The translations under genes and the position numbers were made by a program. DNA of 64,000 nucleotides, from positions 372,001 to 436,000 of the forward strand of contig QJPP01000033.1 in assembly GCA_003996215.1 (NCBI GenBank). Direction: 5' to 3'. Positions 34,401 to 45,160 of this stretch are shown piece after piece. The first letter of the stretch is position 1; each line of letters opens with the position of its first letter. The DNA comes from Jaltomata sinuosa (taxonomy: Eukaryota; Streptophyta; Magnoliopsida; Solanales; Solanaceae). Under the pieces are notes generated by a model. It made no database searches and was not told the DNA's origin. It saw only the letters and a program-made list of their open reading frames with translations.

Positions 34401-35151
34401 TTCATGATGGCCTCTTCTCAACAGAAGATTGTTGAAAAACCAGTTACAATTAGAAGATCATCTTCACCGAATATGTTAGTTTTTGAGAATTGTATGTTGT
34501 GCATACACTTATCAGTGGTATTACACAAAATTATCCTCTTGTAGTTATATGGCATTACTTGATATTGCTCACATATACTAATTAACTATGTTAAGTCAGT
34601 TCGCAGAACATTGTACCAAAAGAGTTAGAAAAAGTACCCATACTTACTTTCAGTTACTTATACTGATCATATGAGATCTATGTCGAGAACTATGAATTGA
34701 AGGTCTAGGTATTAATCCCGGGAACTACATGATTCCAGGGATAATACCTGATCATATTATAGTTTTATCAGATATTCCTTATCTAAACAAAATTACAAAA
34801 ATTTGAGTGTATCTCTAATGCATTTCACTTTGATGCCTAGAAGTCAAGAACATTAAAACATCACATCTCAGATTTTCCTAAATTACAGATTTCCATGGAC
34901 TAAAAAATTGCCGCATAAAGTGCATAACAGAGGTGTCCTGTGAAAGACATAAATTTAAGTGTATCTCTAATGTATTTGTGATGAATATGTATGACACACG
35001 CCACACCATAATTTAAGTTTACCAACAAGGGGAAGTAATTGTTTGATTGGATATTGCTTACCTGAAACAAAGCAAGAGCTTTACAAGCTCGACTTGACTC
35101 CTTCGTAGATAGCATTGAGGGTGACAGCTTCCGATACACTGCTATGAGTTC
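31429..35151 (-). CDS. CNOT9: CCR4-NOT complex subunit 9 (CNOT9/RCD1)-like protein, 5'-incomplete
   Basis: Seven minus-strand exons: 35151-35062, 34321-34279, 33906-33800, 33112-33008, 32421-32222, 32115-32046 and 31566-31429 (TGA). They keep phase and encode about 250 residues. The blocks follow the armadillo-repeat CNOT9 family in order: ELIAVYRKLSPSML, VMAKHPETRGKL, PLEYLRLTSLGVLGSL, VLDFFLEMEVVPLCLKCM, MTYCCAMADRF, LKYVIQCYLSLSE and CDALRSQVPPQLFDNTF. The family protein is about 310 residues; the first 60 or so are absent and would lie beyond the retroelement at 35258. CNOT9 links the deadenylase complex to mRNA-binding proteins. Most exon edges show GT-AG, but the intron after 33800 starts TTATCC. 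The tail after CDALR (DDHKTSWML...GKK) is divergent. The homology is clear; whether the gene still works is doubtful. Confidence 0.85.
31756..31862. repeat. 59-bp tandem duplication in a CNOT9-like intron
   Basis: The phrase GAAAGAGACTAGACTAACAA occurs twice, 59 bases apart, inside the last intron (31567-32045). Confidence 0.75.
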
Positions 35152-35257
35152 CTGAAATTAATAAGAGAAACATTAAACATTTACAACTTCTTGAAGATCA
35201 AAACGCGTTCTTCCAAAGTTTCCAGAAAATCAAATAAAGAAAAATTATTTGACATTT
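35152..35257 (-). other. Truncated upstream intron of the CNOT9-like gene
   Basis: Begins with a splice acceptor (CAG at 35154-35152) in front of the first visible exon and is cut at 35257 by the LTR of element E. The last five bases, CATTT (35253-35257), should be the left target duplication of E. Confidence 0.65.
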
Positions 35258-38200
35258 TGTCACGACCCAATTTCTCGGTAATGATGGCACCTACAACCCC
35301 CGGTAGGTGAACCAATCCCCGTAGCCCAGAACAGTTAGCAATGGGCTACTATCTAGCAAATAAGGGAACAAGACGAATAAAATAGATAACATGGGTATAA
35401 ATATATACATATGCGGAAACTAAACCAAACCCAAGACCTGGTATCATAGTATAGAGCCAAACTACATACATGGAGTGCAACTAATCCAAAACAATATATA
35501 CAAATGTCTCTGAATGGTAATAGAGTACATGAAGCAAAAGATAAACTAAAGTTAAGCTCCGATCGCCAAGAGCTCACCCTCAGCCTGAAGTAGTCTCCAA
35601 CCGATCTCCAAGCACGAATCACAACGGTCTAACGGTGATGGCCCACGCTAGGATCTGCACTCAAAGATGCAGGGGGTAGGGGTGAGCACCAAATGCGAAG
35701 CATAAGGTACCCAGTAGGTATCATAGGCCGACTGGGCACATATAAGATAAAAGCGTAGTAATAGACAGAGTAGAAGCAAGTAGTCACAGAAATCAACGAA
35801 AGGTACACAGGAACTAGCCCAGAGGGAAATCAACAGAACCATATATGAGGCTAGTAAGCAGAATATACACACCATAGGCACAGGTGAAAGTAAGAAATAA
35901 CGCACCTGGGGTCCTTGCAACAACAGTGTATACAAAATAAGTTTACGAAATGGACGGTATACCGGTAACCTCAAGTGTAAGAAGAAGATAGAAAGAGTAA
36001 TGATAGACATGCTCAGAGACATGAATTCAACTCAACTAATCATATCAATCTCAAATCCAGAACTAACAGTCTAGCAGTAACCACTCTCATACTTATCCAT
36101 AATAGAGAACAATCCTGTAAGTAAATAGCAAAATTCTACCTACAGTCCCCCGGCCGCCCATACAACCGAGGAACACAAACAAGTGAAAACAAACCCTCCG
36201 GCATCCCATATTACCGGAGCATACAATCAGCAAATAGCAAACAAGGGTGGAGCCTCAAACAATGAATGATATGATGCATGAAAATCTCAAGTGCCATGGT
36301 ATCTCTGTATGTACCTCCTCCGGCGCCGATTCGGCCCAGCAGGTAGGTTCCATGGAAGGACGCTGCCCGTATACCTCTACTCCACCGTATACCCCTCCTC
36401 CGGCACACGCAGCCCGTAGCCCCTGGCCCGGATGGCAAGGTCCATGGAGGTCCCCGACCCCATACTAAAACTACATGTATCAGAACATGTCCGTCCCGGA
36501 AAGCCAAGTCCGGTATCAAGGATGGGAGACCCCAGTCTCGAATATGCATGCCTAGACCCTATCAAGGACTAAAGTAGTAGGAAAGTATCTCAAAAAAAAA
36601 AACCCTCCAAGGGTGCCCGGGCATAACCGGGTCTAAACAGTAGAAAGTCATCTCAGGTGCTCGGTCCGACCGAGGCTAAAAATCATCTCAAGTAGCAAGA
36701 AACTCAACTAGCACTGCCGCTCCCTGAGCGCCCCCGAGGGTTCTCCCCCTCTAGCGTAGTAGTATAACTGGTGTCTTAAAACTATTTACTTCTTTTACCC
36801 AAAGAATCTCCAGTCCATAATCAACCATTTCCAAATCATTCCCATCAAAAACGGGCCCCCCGGGCCATGCAAGGTTTAGAAAACAGTGCCAGTAGGCCCG
36901 AAGCCAAAACCACAGTAAAACATGGATAAAACCTCTTTATATGCATGGAAATGGTATGATCACACACAATTGCTGCCCCGCAGCTCACAATCACCCTATC
37001 GACCCTGCACAGGCCCACAGCTACTCAGCAAGCATAACCAGCCTAGAAGGATAATACTATGCCCGGGACTCGCGGACATTCCCACAAAAATCCACCTTAT
37101 GTTGCAGAGTCAACAAGGCCTCACAGGACAAAGGGTAAATAGATATATCGGCAAATACTACAAACAGTGATAACGGAGGAACAAAAGTAGGCGGACATGA
37201 ATAAAGCGATCGAGGTCTGTGGTGCCAACCTAATAATCCAACCCAAGGATGCCCATTAATACAATTTTATTCTATATATGCGGAGTCTAGGGAAAATAAA
37301 CCGTAACCTACCTGTCGTCCGATGCCAAGCTTGAACCTCTCCGAAAAATCCAAAACTAAATCATAATCGGATTTGGGCTTGAATAACTTGACGTAGATAA
37401 TTGATTTTCTTCAAAAAATTTAATATAACGCCAACATTTAATTGGTTCCACCAATCCCCTTCTCTGTATACGTATGAATGTATATGGAGCAGCTATGTAA
37501 TTGATGTGTTTGTTGAGAGAAATGAAATCACTCTTCCAGTGAATATGTTCAATCCTTAATTATATAGTGTAAAGCAAATGTAAGTTAGGCAGCACTATTC
37601 CAATGCAATCTCAACATGCTGCCACCTTTTATCACTTGGCTGGCCACTCCCTCCACCTACACGTGGAGTGGAGGTGGCAATTACAAAGGACAAAAAGGGA
37701 TTTCTTATCCCGTTATTTATATATTCGGGTATTGCGTAAATTCGTGGTATAATAAATATAATTTTTAAATATACCATAATTATAGAAAATCATTTCCAAT
37801 AAAACCTACTATATTATAATAATAAATTTTCAACATAATTAAATTTACTATCTTCGTTAAAATAATACAATGTATAAAAACTTTATAAAATAAATACATA
37901 TACAATTATAACGTTTCAAAAATATTTCCCATAAACCTTTAAAATATTTTGAAAAGGCAATACTAATATAGTTTTTACCAAATTCAACTTTTAAATAAAA
38001 TATTTTCAAATACACGCACGATGCTAATAAAATTCTTAAGCTTAGGCTCGTAATTCGCCAACGCACGATTTTGATACTCAAGAATTCTCTCGGGATCCTC
38101 CCTTATGTTTTATCACTGTTTCGGAACTGAAATGGCATTTTAAAACGTGAAGTTGAGGCTTAAATCGAGTTTAACCCGACCCGGTTCGCGACCCGGTTCG

Positions 38201-38575
38201 CAACCCGTTTTCTGCCAGACAGTCCGCGGTAAAACAGTCATAACTTTTACTCCGAGATCAGTTGGACGTGAGGTTTTGTGCGTTGGAAACTAGACTCGTA
38301 GACCTTCGATTTGGTATTTCGGGGGACTTCTAACTCTTTATATATTGAGAGAAAAGCCCTGATACATTTGACCCAAAGTTCAGGAAATTTCTTAAAGAAC
38401 TTACGATAACTTTTGCCGATTTGCTTGACTTCAAAACTTATAATGCGACCAAACAAATGGCTCCGACACCGAAATACCGGTCTTGACGAGCCTTAAGCGA
38501 CTTGGGTCTGCTACAACAAGCTCTAACGGTTTCAAGGAAAACGTATACGTGGAAATGACCGAAAGGGTCATTACA
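35258..38575 (-). repeat. 3' LTR of element E
   Basis: TGTCACGACCC at the left and GGGTCATTACA at the right; 3318 bp, longer than the LTR of B (about 2.69 kb). It matches B at 35258-37354 and 38079-38575. The middle, 37355-38078, is unrelated to B. No gene is present. Confidence 0.8.
37355..38078. other. Non-homologous segment inside the LTR of element E
   Basis: It replaces about 400 bp of the LTR as seen in element B. It contains a palindromic stretch around CTCCACCTACACGTGGAGTG (about 37651-37670) with a G-box core CACGTG, followed by very AT-rich sequence. No coding potential and no clear terminal inverted repeats were seen. It could be an unrelated insertion or an LTR subfamily variant. 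Confidence 0.55.
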
Positions 38576-38585
38576 TCATCCACTA

Positions 38586-41500
38586 CTAAAAAGGGCTTTC
38601 GTCCTCGAAAGTCAAGGTCAAGGGGGTACCTGAAGGCTCAAACAGCTGCGGATACTGGGCCCGCATATCTCTCTCGGTCTCCCAGGTAGCCTTCTTGACT
38701 GGACGATGCCTCCACTGAACCTTAACAACCGGGATCTCTCGAGACCTCAATCTCCTGACATCTCTGGCCAAAATAGCTGCCGGCTCCTCAACAAACGCTA
38801 ACCCTCATCCAACTGAATTGAATCCCACTGCAACACATGAGACTCATCTGAGACATACCGACGTAACATCGAAATATGGAATACAGGATGTATAGCTGAA
38901 AACATCGGAGGCAAGGCTAGGCAACGCTACCAACCCTCTGAAGAATCTCGAACGGCCCAATGTATCTAGGGCTAAGCTTGGCCCGCCTACCAAATCTCAT
39001 CACGCCCTTCATGGGCGATACACGGAGAAACACCAAGTCACCGACACTAAAACTCCAAGGCACGAAGCCGACGATCAGCATAACTCTTCTGCCTGCTCTA
39101 AGCTACCCGAAGTCTGTCCTGAATCACTCGGACTCGGTCTAAGGAATCTCGAAGCAAATCTGTGCTCTGTGGCCCAGCACCAAAACCATCAAACCAACCT
39201 ACCGGTGATCTGCAACGCCTGCCATACAAAGCCTCAAAAGGTGCCATGCCGATACTCGAATGGAAGCTATTATTATAAGCAAACTCTGCCAAGGGAACAA
39301 ACTGATCCCAAGAACCTCCAAAGTCCAGAACACAGGCTCGAAGCATGTCCTCCAAAATTTGAATGGTCCTCTCGAACTGGCCATCTGTCTGAGGGTGGAA
39401 AGCGGTACTAAGATGAACCTCTGTACCCAAATCTCGCTGAATAGCCCTCCAGAACTGAGATGTGAACTGAGTGTCGCGGTCTGAAATGATAGAAGCTGGG
39501 ACCCCGTACAACCGAACAATCTCACGGAGGTAGATCTGAGCTAACCTCTCTGCGCCATAAGAAGTCTGAACTGGCAAGAAATGTGCTGACTTAGTCAGCC
39601 TATCAATAATCACCCATATGGAATCAAACCCACGAGAAGTACGCTGTAAACCAACAATGAAGTCCATAGTAATCCCTTCCCACTTCCACTCAGGAATGGG
39701 AAGTCGCTGCATCAAACCGCCAGGTCTCATGTGCTCGAACTTAACCTGCTGACAGTTCAAGCACCGAGATACAAACTCTGCTATATCTCGCTTCATACCA
39801 CTCCACCAGTAAAGCTGCCTCAAGTCTCTATACATCTTTGATGTGCCAGGGTGAATGGAGTATCTAGTACAATGTGCCTCGTGAAGTATCAACTGAATGA
39901 AATCACTAATCCTCGGAACACAAAGGCGACTATCAAACCTCAGAACCTCATCTGAATCTAGAGTAGCCCGACTGGTCTCACCCTGAACAACCCGATCACG
40001 AAGGTCACACAACTGCTGATCCTCAAACTGACGGCTCTGAATCTGATTAATCAAAGTAGAACGAACCTCAATATGCAAGAGAGCTCGCTAGATCCGACAA
40101 GTCAAGCCTAACCAAACAGTTAGCCAAGGACTGGATGTCCAAGGCCAATGGTCGCTCTGAAACTGAAAGAGAAGCTAGGCTACCCATACTCACTACCTTC
40201 CGGCTCAAGGCATCCGCTACCACGTTTGCCTTGCCCGGATGATACAGAATAGTAAATTCATAGTCCTTCAGTAACTCGACCCATCTCCTCTGTCTCGAGT
40301 TCAACTCCCGCTGACTCATGATATACTGAAGACTACGGTGATCGGTGAAGATATCACTGTGAACTCCATATAAGTAATGCCTCCAGATCTTGAGCGCAAA
40401 AACTACCGCTGCCAACTCTAAGTCATGAGTGGGGTAGTTGCGCTCGTGAACCTTCAGCTGCCTCGACGCATATGCTATTACTCGACCCTGCTATATCAAC
40501 ACACAACCAAGACCAACCCCAGAAGCATCACAATACACGGAGAAGCTCTGACCCTCAACCGGCAAAGTCAAAACTGGAGCTGAAGTCAATAAGGCCTTCA
40601 GCCTCTGGAAGCTATCCTCACACTGATCCAACCACTGAAATGGGATATCCTTCCTAGTCAGCATAGTCAAGGGTGCTGCTATGGAAGAAAATCCCTCAAC
40701 GAACCGTATGTAGTAACCTGCTAACCCAATAAAGCTGCGAACCTCAGTAACAGTCGTAGGTCTAGGCCACTCACAAACCGCTGAAATCTTTCCCGGATCA
40801 ACCCTAATCCCATCCTTAGACACCACGTGCCCTAGGAATGCAACTGACTCAAGCCAAAACTCGCACTTTGAGACTTGGCATGAACGATGATCTCTTTCAA
40901 AGTTCTGGAGGTATAACCTCAAGTTGCTCTCATGCTCATCTCTACTACGCGAGTATACCAAGATGTCGTCTATAAAAAACTATCACAAATGAGTCCAAAC
41001 ACGGGCCAAGAACCCTGTGTATCAAGTTCGTAAAGGCTGCGGGGGCATTAGTCAACCCAAAAGACATCACCAGGAACTCATAATGGGCATAACGTGTCCT
41101 GAATGCTGTCTTAGGGATGTCCTCCGCCCTAATCCTCAACTGATGGTAGCCGGACCTCAAATCAATCTTCGAAAACAAGACTGAACCCTGAAACTGGTCA
41201 AACAAATCATCAATCCTCGGCATCGGATACCTATTCTTCACTGTCACCCTATTCAGCTGCCGATAATCAATACACATGCGCATTGACCCATCCTTCTTCT
41301 TCACGAAGATAACAGGAGCACCCCAAGGTGACACACTAGGCCTAATAAACCCTTAGCTAACAGATCCTGGAGCTGCTCCTTAAGCTTCCTCAACTCAGCA
41401 GGAGCCATACGGTAAGGAGAAATAGAAATGGGCCTAGTGCCCGGCTCTAACTCAATAGCAAAATCAATATCTCTCTCAGGTGGAAGGCCTGGCAGGTCGG

Positions 41501-41612
41501 TAGGAAACACATCGAGGAAGTCGCTAACCACATGAACGGACTCAGGAGAAGTAGGGTCAGCACTAACATCTCGGACATATGCTAGATAAGCTAAACACCC
41601 ACGGGAAATCAA
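38586..41612 (-). pseudogene. Decayed pol of element E (RT, RNase H, integrase, chromodomain)
   Basis: Minus strand. The RT N-terminus lies at 41612-41301 (FLDVFPTDLPGLPPERDIDF). The core at 41334-40945 keeps KKDGSMRMCIDYRQLN but loses frame at the catalytic FIDDI block near 40970 through one extra T in a T run. RT and RNase H continue at 40961-40491 (VYCDASGVGLGCVL) and 40415-40068. Integrase is the best kept part (40078-39098, 326 residues): zinc ligands in HCTRYSIHPG and CLNCQ, catalytic residues in MDFIVGL, SDRDTQF and FERTIQIL. The chromodomain (38771-38620) ends WETERDMRAQYPQLF and this copy has a stop before the LTR. It cannot give a complete polyprotein. Confidence 0.85.
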
Positions 41613-43450
41613 CTTCCTAGCTCAAAGACAATAGATGATCCCAGATGGTGCATGGCTAATAGAACCCTGCCACACAACCGGGGATACACCGGGCACAGCT
41701 ATGGTAATGGTCTTGGCATAACAATCCAAAACCACACGGTGAAGGGATAACCAGTCCATGCCCAGTATCACATCAAAATCTAGCATATCAAGAATCATCA
41801 AATCACCTCAAGTCTCTGAATCACCAACAGATAACATACAGGATCTCACAGGATCCGATCCACTACTAAAGAATCTCCTACTGGGGTCGAAACAGAAAAC
41901 AGGAACAGATAATGGCTCACTAGCCAACCCAAAACAAGGCACAAAGTAGGCAGATACATATGAACAAGTGGATCCAGGATCAAATAAAGCCATAGCAGAC
42001 TGATGGCACACAGAAATCGTACCTGTAATCACAGCATCTGAGGCCTCTGCCTCTGGTCTCCTAGGGACAGCGTAAAACTGACGATGACCTCCACCTGCCC
42101 GACCGCCATCCCTACCACCTGATCTGCCGCGCGGAGCACTACCTCTACTCTGACGACCACCCCCTCTATCCGGGGGCTGAACTACCCGTAAAGGCTCGGC
42201 CAACTGAACTGTACCCTGCTGAGGGCAATCTATAGCAAAATGACCAATCGCACCACAAGTAAAACAAGCCCCTGACGGCCTACTCAGTCGAGATGAACCA
42301 GCAGATCCTGTATGACCACCACGACCTGATGCCCCAGAAACTGTACCCCTTGAAGACTGGCCGCTATAGCCCTGATGGCTGCTCTGACCCTGCTCGAACT
42401 GGGTACTACCGAAAGTCTGAAGGGAAGCCTGAACCGGTCAGCTGGACTGACCCTGGTACTGCTGTGGCTGATAACTTTGGCTCCACTGGACAGGACCTCT
42501 ACCACCATATCTGGAACCACTATAGACACCCTGATGTCGAGGCCTCTTATCTCTGGACCCCTGATCATGTCGCTGTAAGTTTCCACAGTGCGGGCATAGT
42601 CTACAATAGCCTGGAATGACCGACCACTGGCAATCAATATCTCAGCTGGCTGCCTGATCTCTGGCCTCAAACCCCATACAAATCTGCGAATCCTATCTGC
42701 CTCGGTAGGAATGATCATAGCTCCGAACGGTGCTAGCTGATGAAAACGGGTCTCATACTCCGAGATAGTCGTAGATCCCTACACAAGGTGAGTAAACTGC
42801 TCCCTTCGACGCTCCCGATCACCCTGGGGTAGGAACTTGGCCATAAAGGCCTCATAAAACTCAGACCAGGTCAAAGGAGGTGACGATGGTGGTCTACAAG
42901 CAACCTGGGCCCTCCACCATAACTTCGCTGGGCCCTCTAACTGATAGGTAGTATAACCAACCCCGTGAGTCTCCAACAAACCCAAATGATGCAACATCTC
43001 CTCACAGGTAGTAATAAAGTCATGTGGATCCTGTCCGGAAGTACCGGCAAACCTCGGAGGTGCTAACCTCAAAAACCTACCCAACGCCTTCTGCTCTGAC
43101 TCTGTCATAACTGGGCGAGGAGCAAGAGGTTGTGCAACAGATGGGACCAAAATGACCTCCGCACGGGAAGCCATAGTATCCGGCTGCGCTCCTGAGCTCT
43201 GTGCACCCAGGGCTGCCCCCTGAGCGCATATCTGCGCTACCTCAGAAGGCCGCTCTCCAATCGCACTCAAAAGCTGTAATAGTAATCCCCGAATATCTGG
43301 AGACTAAGCTACGGCTGGAGCTGGCACAGAAGTGGGCACTAGAGCTGGTACTGGAGCTGGCACTGGAGCTGGCGCTGGAGCTGGCGCTCGAGCTGGTGCT
43401 GGAGCGGGAGGCTCATCTCCGCGTGATGCCGATGATCTCGTACGAACCAT
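41613..43450 (-). pseudogene. Decayed gag and protease of element E
   Basis: Minus strand. The gag ATG is at 43450 (MVRTRSSASRGDEPP), matching element B. An Ala-Pro-Val repeat region follows, and an in-frame TAG at 43306-43304 interrupts the frame before the capsid (43270-42779; KALGRFLRLAPPRFAGT, LWWRAQVACRPP). More gag lies at 42718-42284. The protease at 42203-41808 keeps DPGSTCSYVSAYF, then frameshifts. The capsid stretch is among the better preserved in the window, but the gene is broken in several places. Confidence 0.8.
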
Positions 43451-43571
43451 CTGCGGAAGAATGAAGTAGAATAAATGAGATCTCTAGAAACTTCAAGGGT
43501 TGTACGCACGACACAGAAGCAATAGAAGAGTCGAATTTCCTAAAATGCCACTGTAGCCTCCCAAAGATTGA

Positions 43572-43576
43572 GTACG
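43572..43576. repeat. Left target-site duplication of the solo LTR
   Basis: GTACG, identical to 44875-44879. The uninterrupted site is visible in element B near 14009-14013 (GAGTACGGAC). Confidence 0.9.
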
Positions 43577-44874
43577 TGATAACGCTCAAAGTACCACTCC
43601 AATTAAGAAGCGTAAGCGATCGTTGTCAAATATAGAACCCAACAAAGGTTGGGGTCGATCCCACAGAGAATATGGTGAAAGTTAAGTCTTTAGTGAATTA
43701 GTTGACTAATGGTCGATATTTTCCGGTGAATAAAGGGGGGGGGGGGTTTGAGCGATCAATATATGAACAAAAACAAATGATAATGTATGAGAAATAATCA
43801 GTAGGAGAATAAACTAGGGAAGTGTTTACCATGGCATTGGTAACGATGTCGATTCTAAGCTTAACCGGGTTCTTTCTATATGCGTATCACGATGTGATTG
43901 AATTAATGGTATCATCTAAACGTTTCTCAACCAAATAGACGAATTTACTTTTCAATTCTCTCAAACTTGAAAAGGTGTGCGTTTATATTTCAATCCTAAA
44001 CATCAAGTAGATTAATCTAGTTACAGCATTAATCATAAGACGAGAGTTAGTAGTCTCGAATCCTCGTCGTTAATCAAGTTTCTCGGTTTTAATCTCTTTA
44101 CTCAAGCAAATTTAAACCTAGGCATGTTCTAATGTTTGCAACCACTAGAAAACGTTAAGCATGAATGATTAACAATGTGACAATCATATATATTGAACCC
44201 GTCGCTACCCGGAATCTATATCACTACTTTAGCCATGGCTCCCACAACCCTAGTTGTGGGAGTTTAGTTAATCATGCTAGAAGAAGAAGAGAAGAAAGTC
44301 ATATTCATAATAAGGAGAAGAGATTCTTACAATATGATGAAAACAATCTTCAAATATCCAAGAACAAGAAAAACCAAGATCCCAAGAACAAATCAAAAAC
44401 ACGAATTCAAGAACAAGAAAACGTGTTGTTGCTCTCAAAACCGACTAAAAACTCTCCTAAAACTATTGGGTGAACAACATGTAAAATAAACCTAACATAG
44501 GGTATTTATAGGAGTCCAGGAAATAAACCCAAAAACATTCGGATTCCGCGTCGCGGACTGCCTCAGGGTGACAGTTTTGGTGACGGACCGTCACTGGCTT
44601 GACGGACCGTCGCCAGAACCGTCACCACTAGGCAGTGGACTGCCTCAACTTGACGGTTGGGGTTGACGGACCGTCACCCACTTGAAGGACCGTTGCCTGA
44701 ATCGTCACTCTTATCCAGAATGTCTTTTTGCTCGTTTTTCCTTCCGTTTCCATGTTTGTCTCCATTTCCTGAAAATCCAACATAAACACATCAAAAACGA
44801 CGACGGTTGCTTGAAAACGTACGATTGTTCTTAGTTAAAAGGAGTCGAAAGTGTCGTAAAATGGCGGCACATCA
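43577..44874 (-). mobile_element. Solo LTR of the element D family
   Basis: A minus-strand LTR, TGATAACGC...GGCACATCA in plus-strand reading, similar along its length to the LTRs of D but 1298 bp rather than 1501. It lacks the twin 28-bp hairpins of D and is more diverged. It is flanked by GTACG on both sides and has no internal region, the expected product of recombination between two LTRs of one element. Confidence 0.92.
44503..44510 (-). promoter_or_regulatory. TATA box in the solo LTR
   Basis: TATAAATA on the minus strand, at the position equivalent to 15994 in element D. It would direct transcription leftward into the gag leader of E, but antisense or sense use is unproven. Confidence 0.5.
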
Positions 44875-44879
44875 GTACG
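44875..44879. repeat. Right target-site duplication of the solo LTR
   Basis: GTACG, the partner of 43572-43576. Confidence 0.9.
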
Positions 44880-44951
44880 GACATCTCCGCCTCGATCCGC
44901 AGGACTCTACTAGACATTGGCTCCTATACCGATGACACCGGTGAACCTAAA

Positions 44952-44963
44952 GCTCTGATACCA
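44952..44963 (-). promoter_or_regulatory. Primer-binding site of element E (initiator tRNA-Met)
   Basis: The minus strand reads TGGTATCAGAGC, a perfect match to the initiator tRNA-Met complement, three bases inside the LTR end. Confidence 0.85.
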
Positions 44964-44966
44964 AGT

Positions 44967-45160
44967 TGTCACGACCCAATTCCTCGGTCATGATGGCACC
45001 TACAACCCCCGGTAGGTGAACCAATCCCCGTAGCCCAAAACAGTTAGTAATGGGCTACTATCTAGCAAATAAGGGAACAAGACGAATAAAATAGATAACA
45101 GGGATATAAATATATACATATGCGAAAATTAAACCAAACCCCAAGACCTGGTATCATAGT
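44967..45160 (-). repeat. 5' LTR of element E, visible start
   Basis: TGTCACGACCC to the insertion site of element F. It matches the 3' LTR at 35258-35450. The rest of this LTR should lie to the right of F and of the MULE, outside the window. Confidence 0.82.

Larger units (their letters stand above)
35258..45160 (-). mobile_element. Ty3/gypsy chromovirus, element E, with nested insertions
   Basis: Same family as element B, minus strand: 3' LTR (35258-38575), chromodomain pol, protease, gag (start 43450), leader carrying a solo LTR (43577-44874), primer-binding site (44963-44952) and 5' LTR from 44967. The 5' LTR is interrupted at 45160 by element F and must continue beyond the window. Confidence 0.88.
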
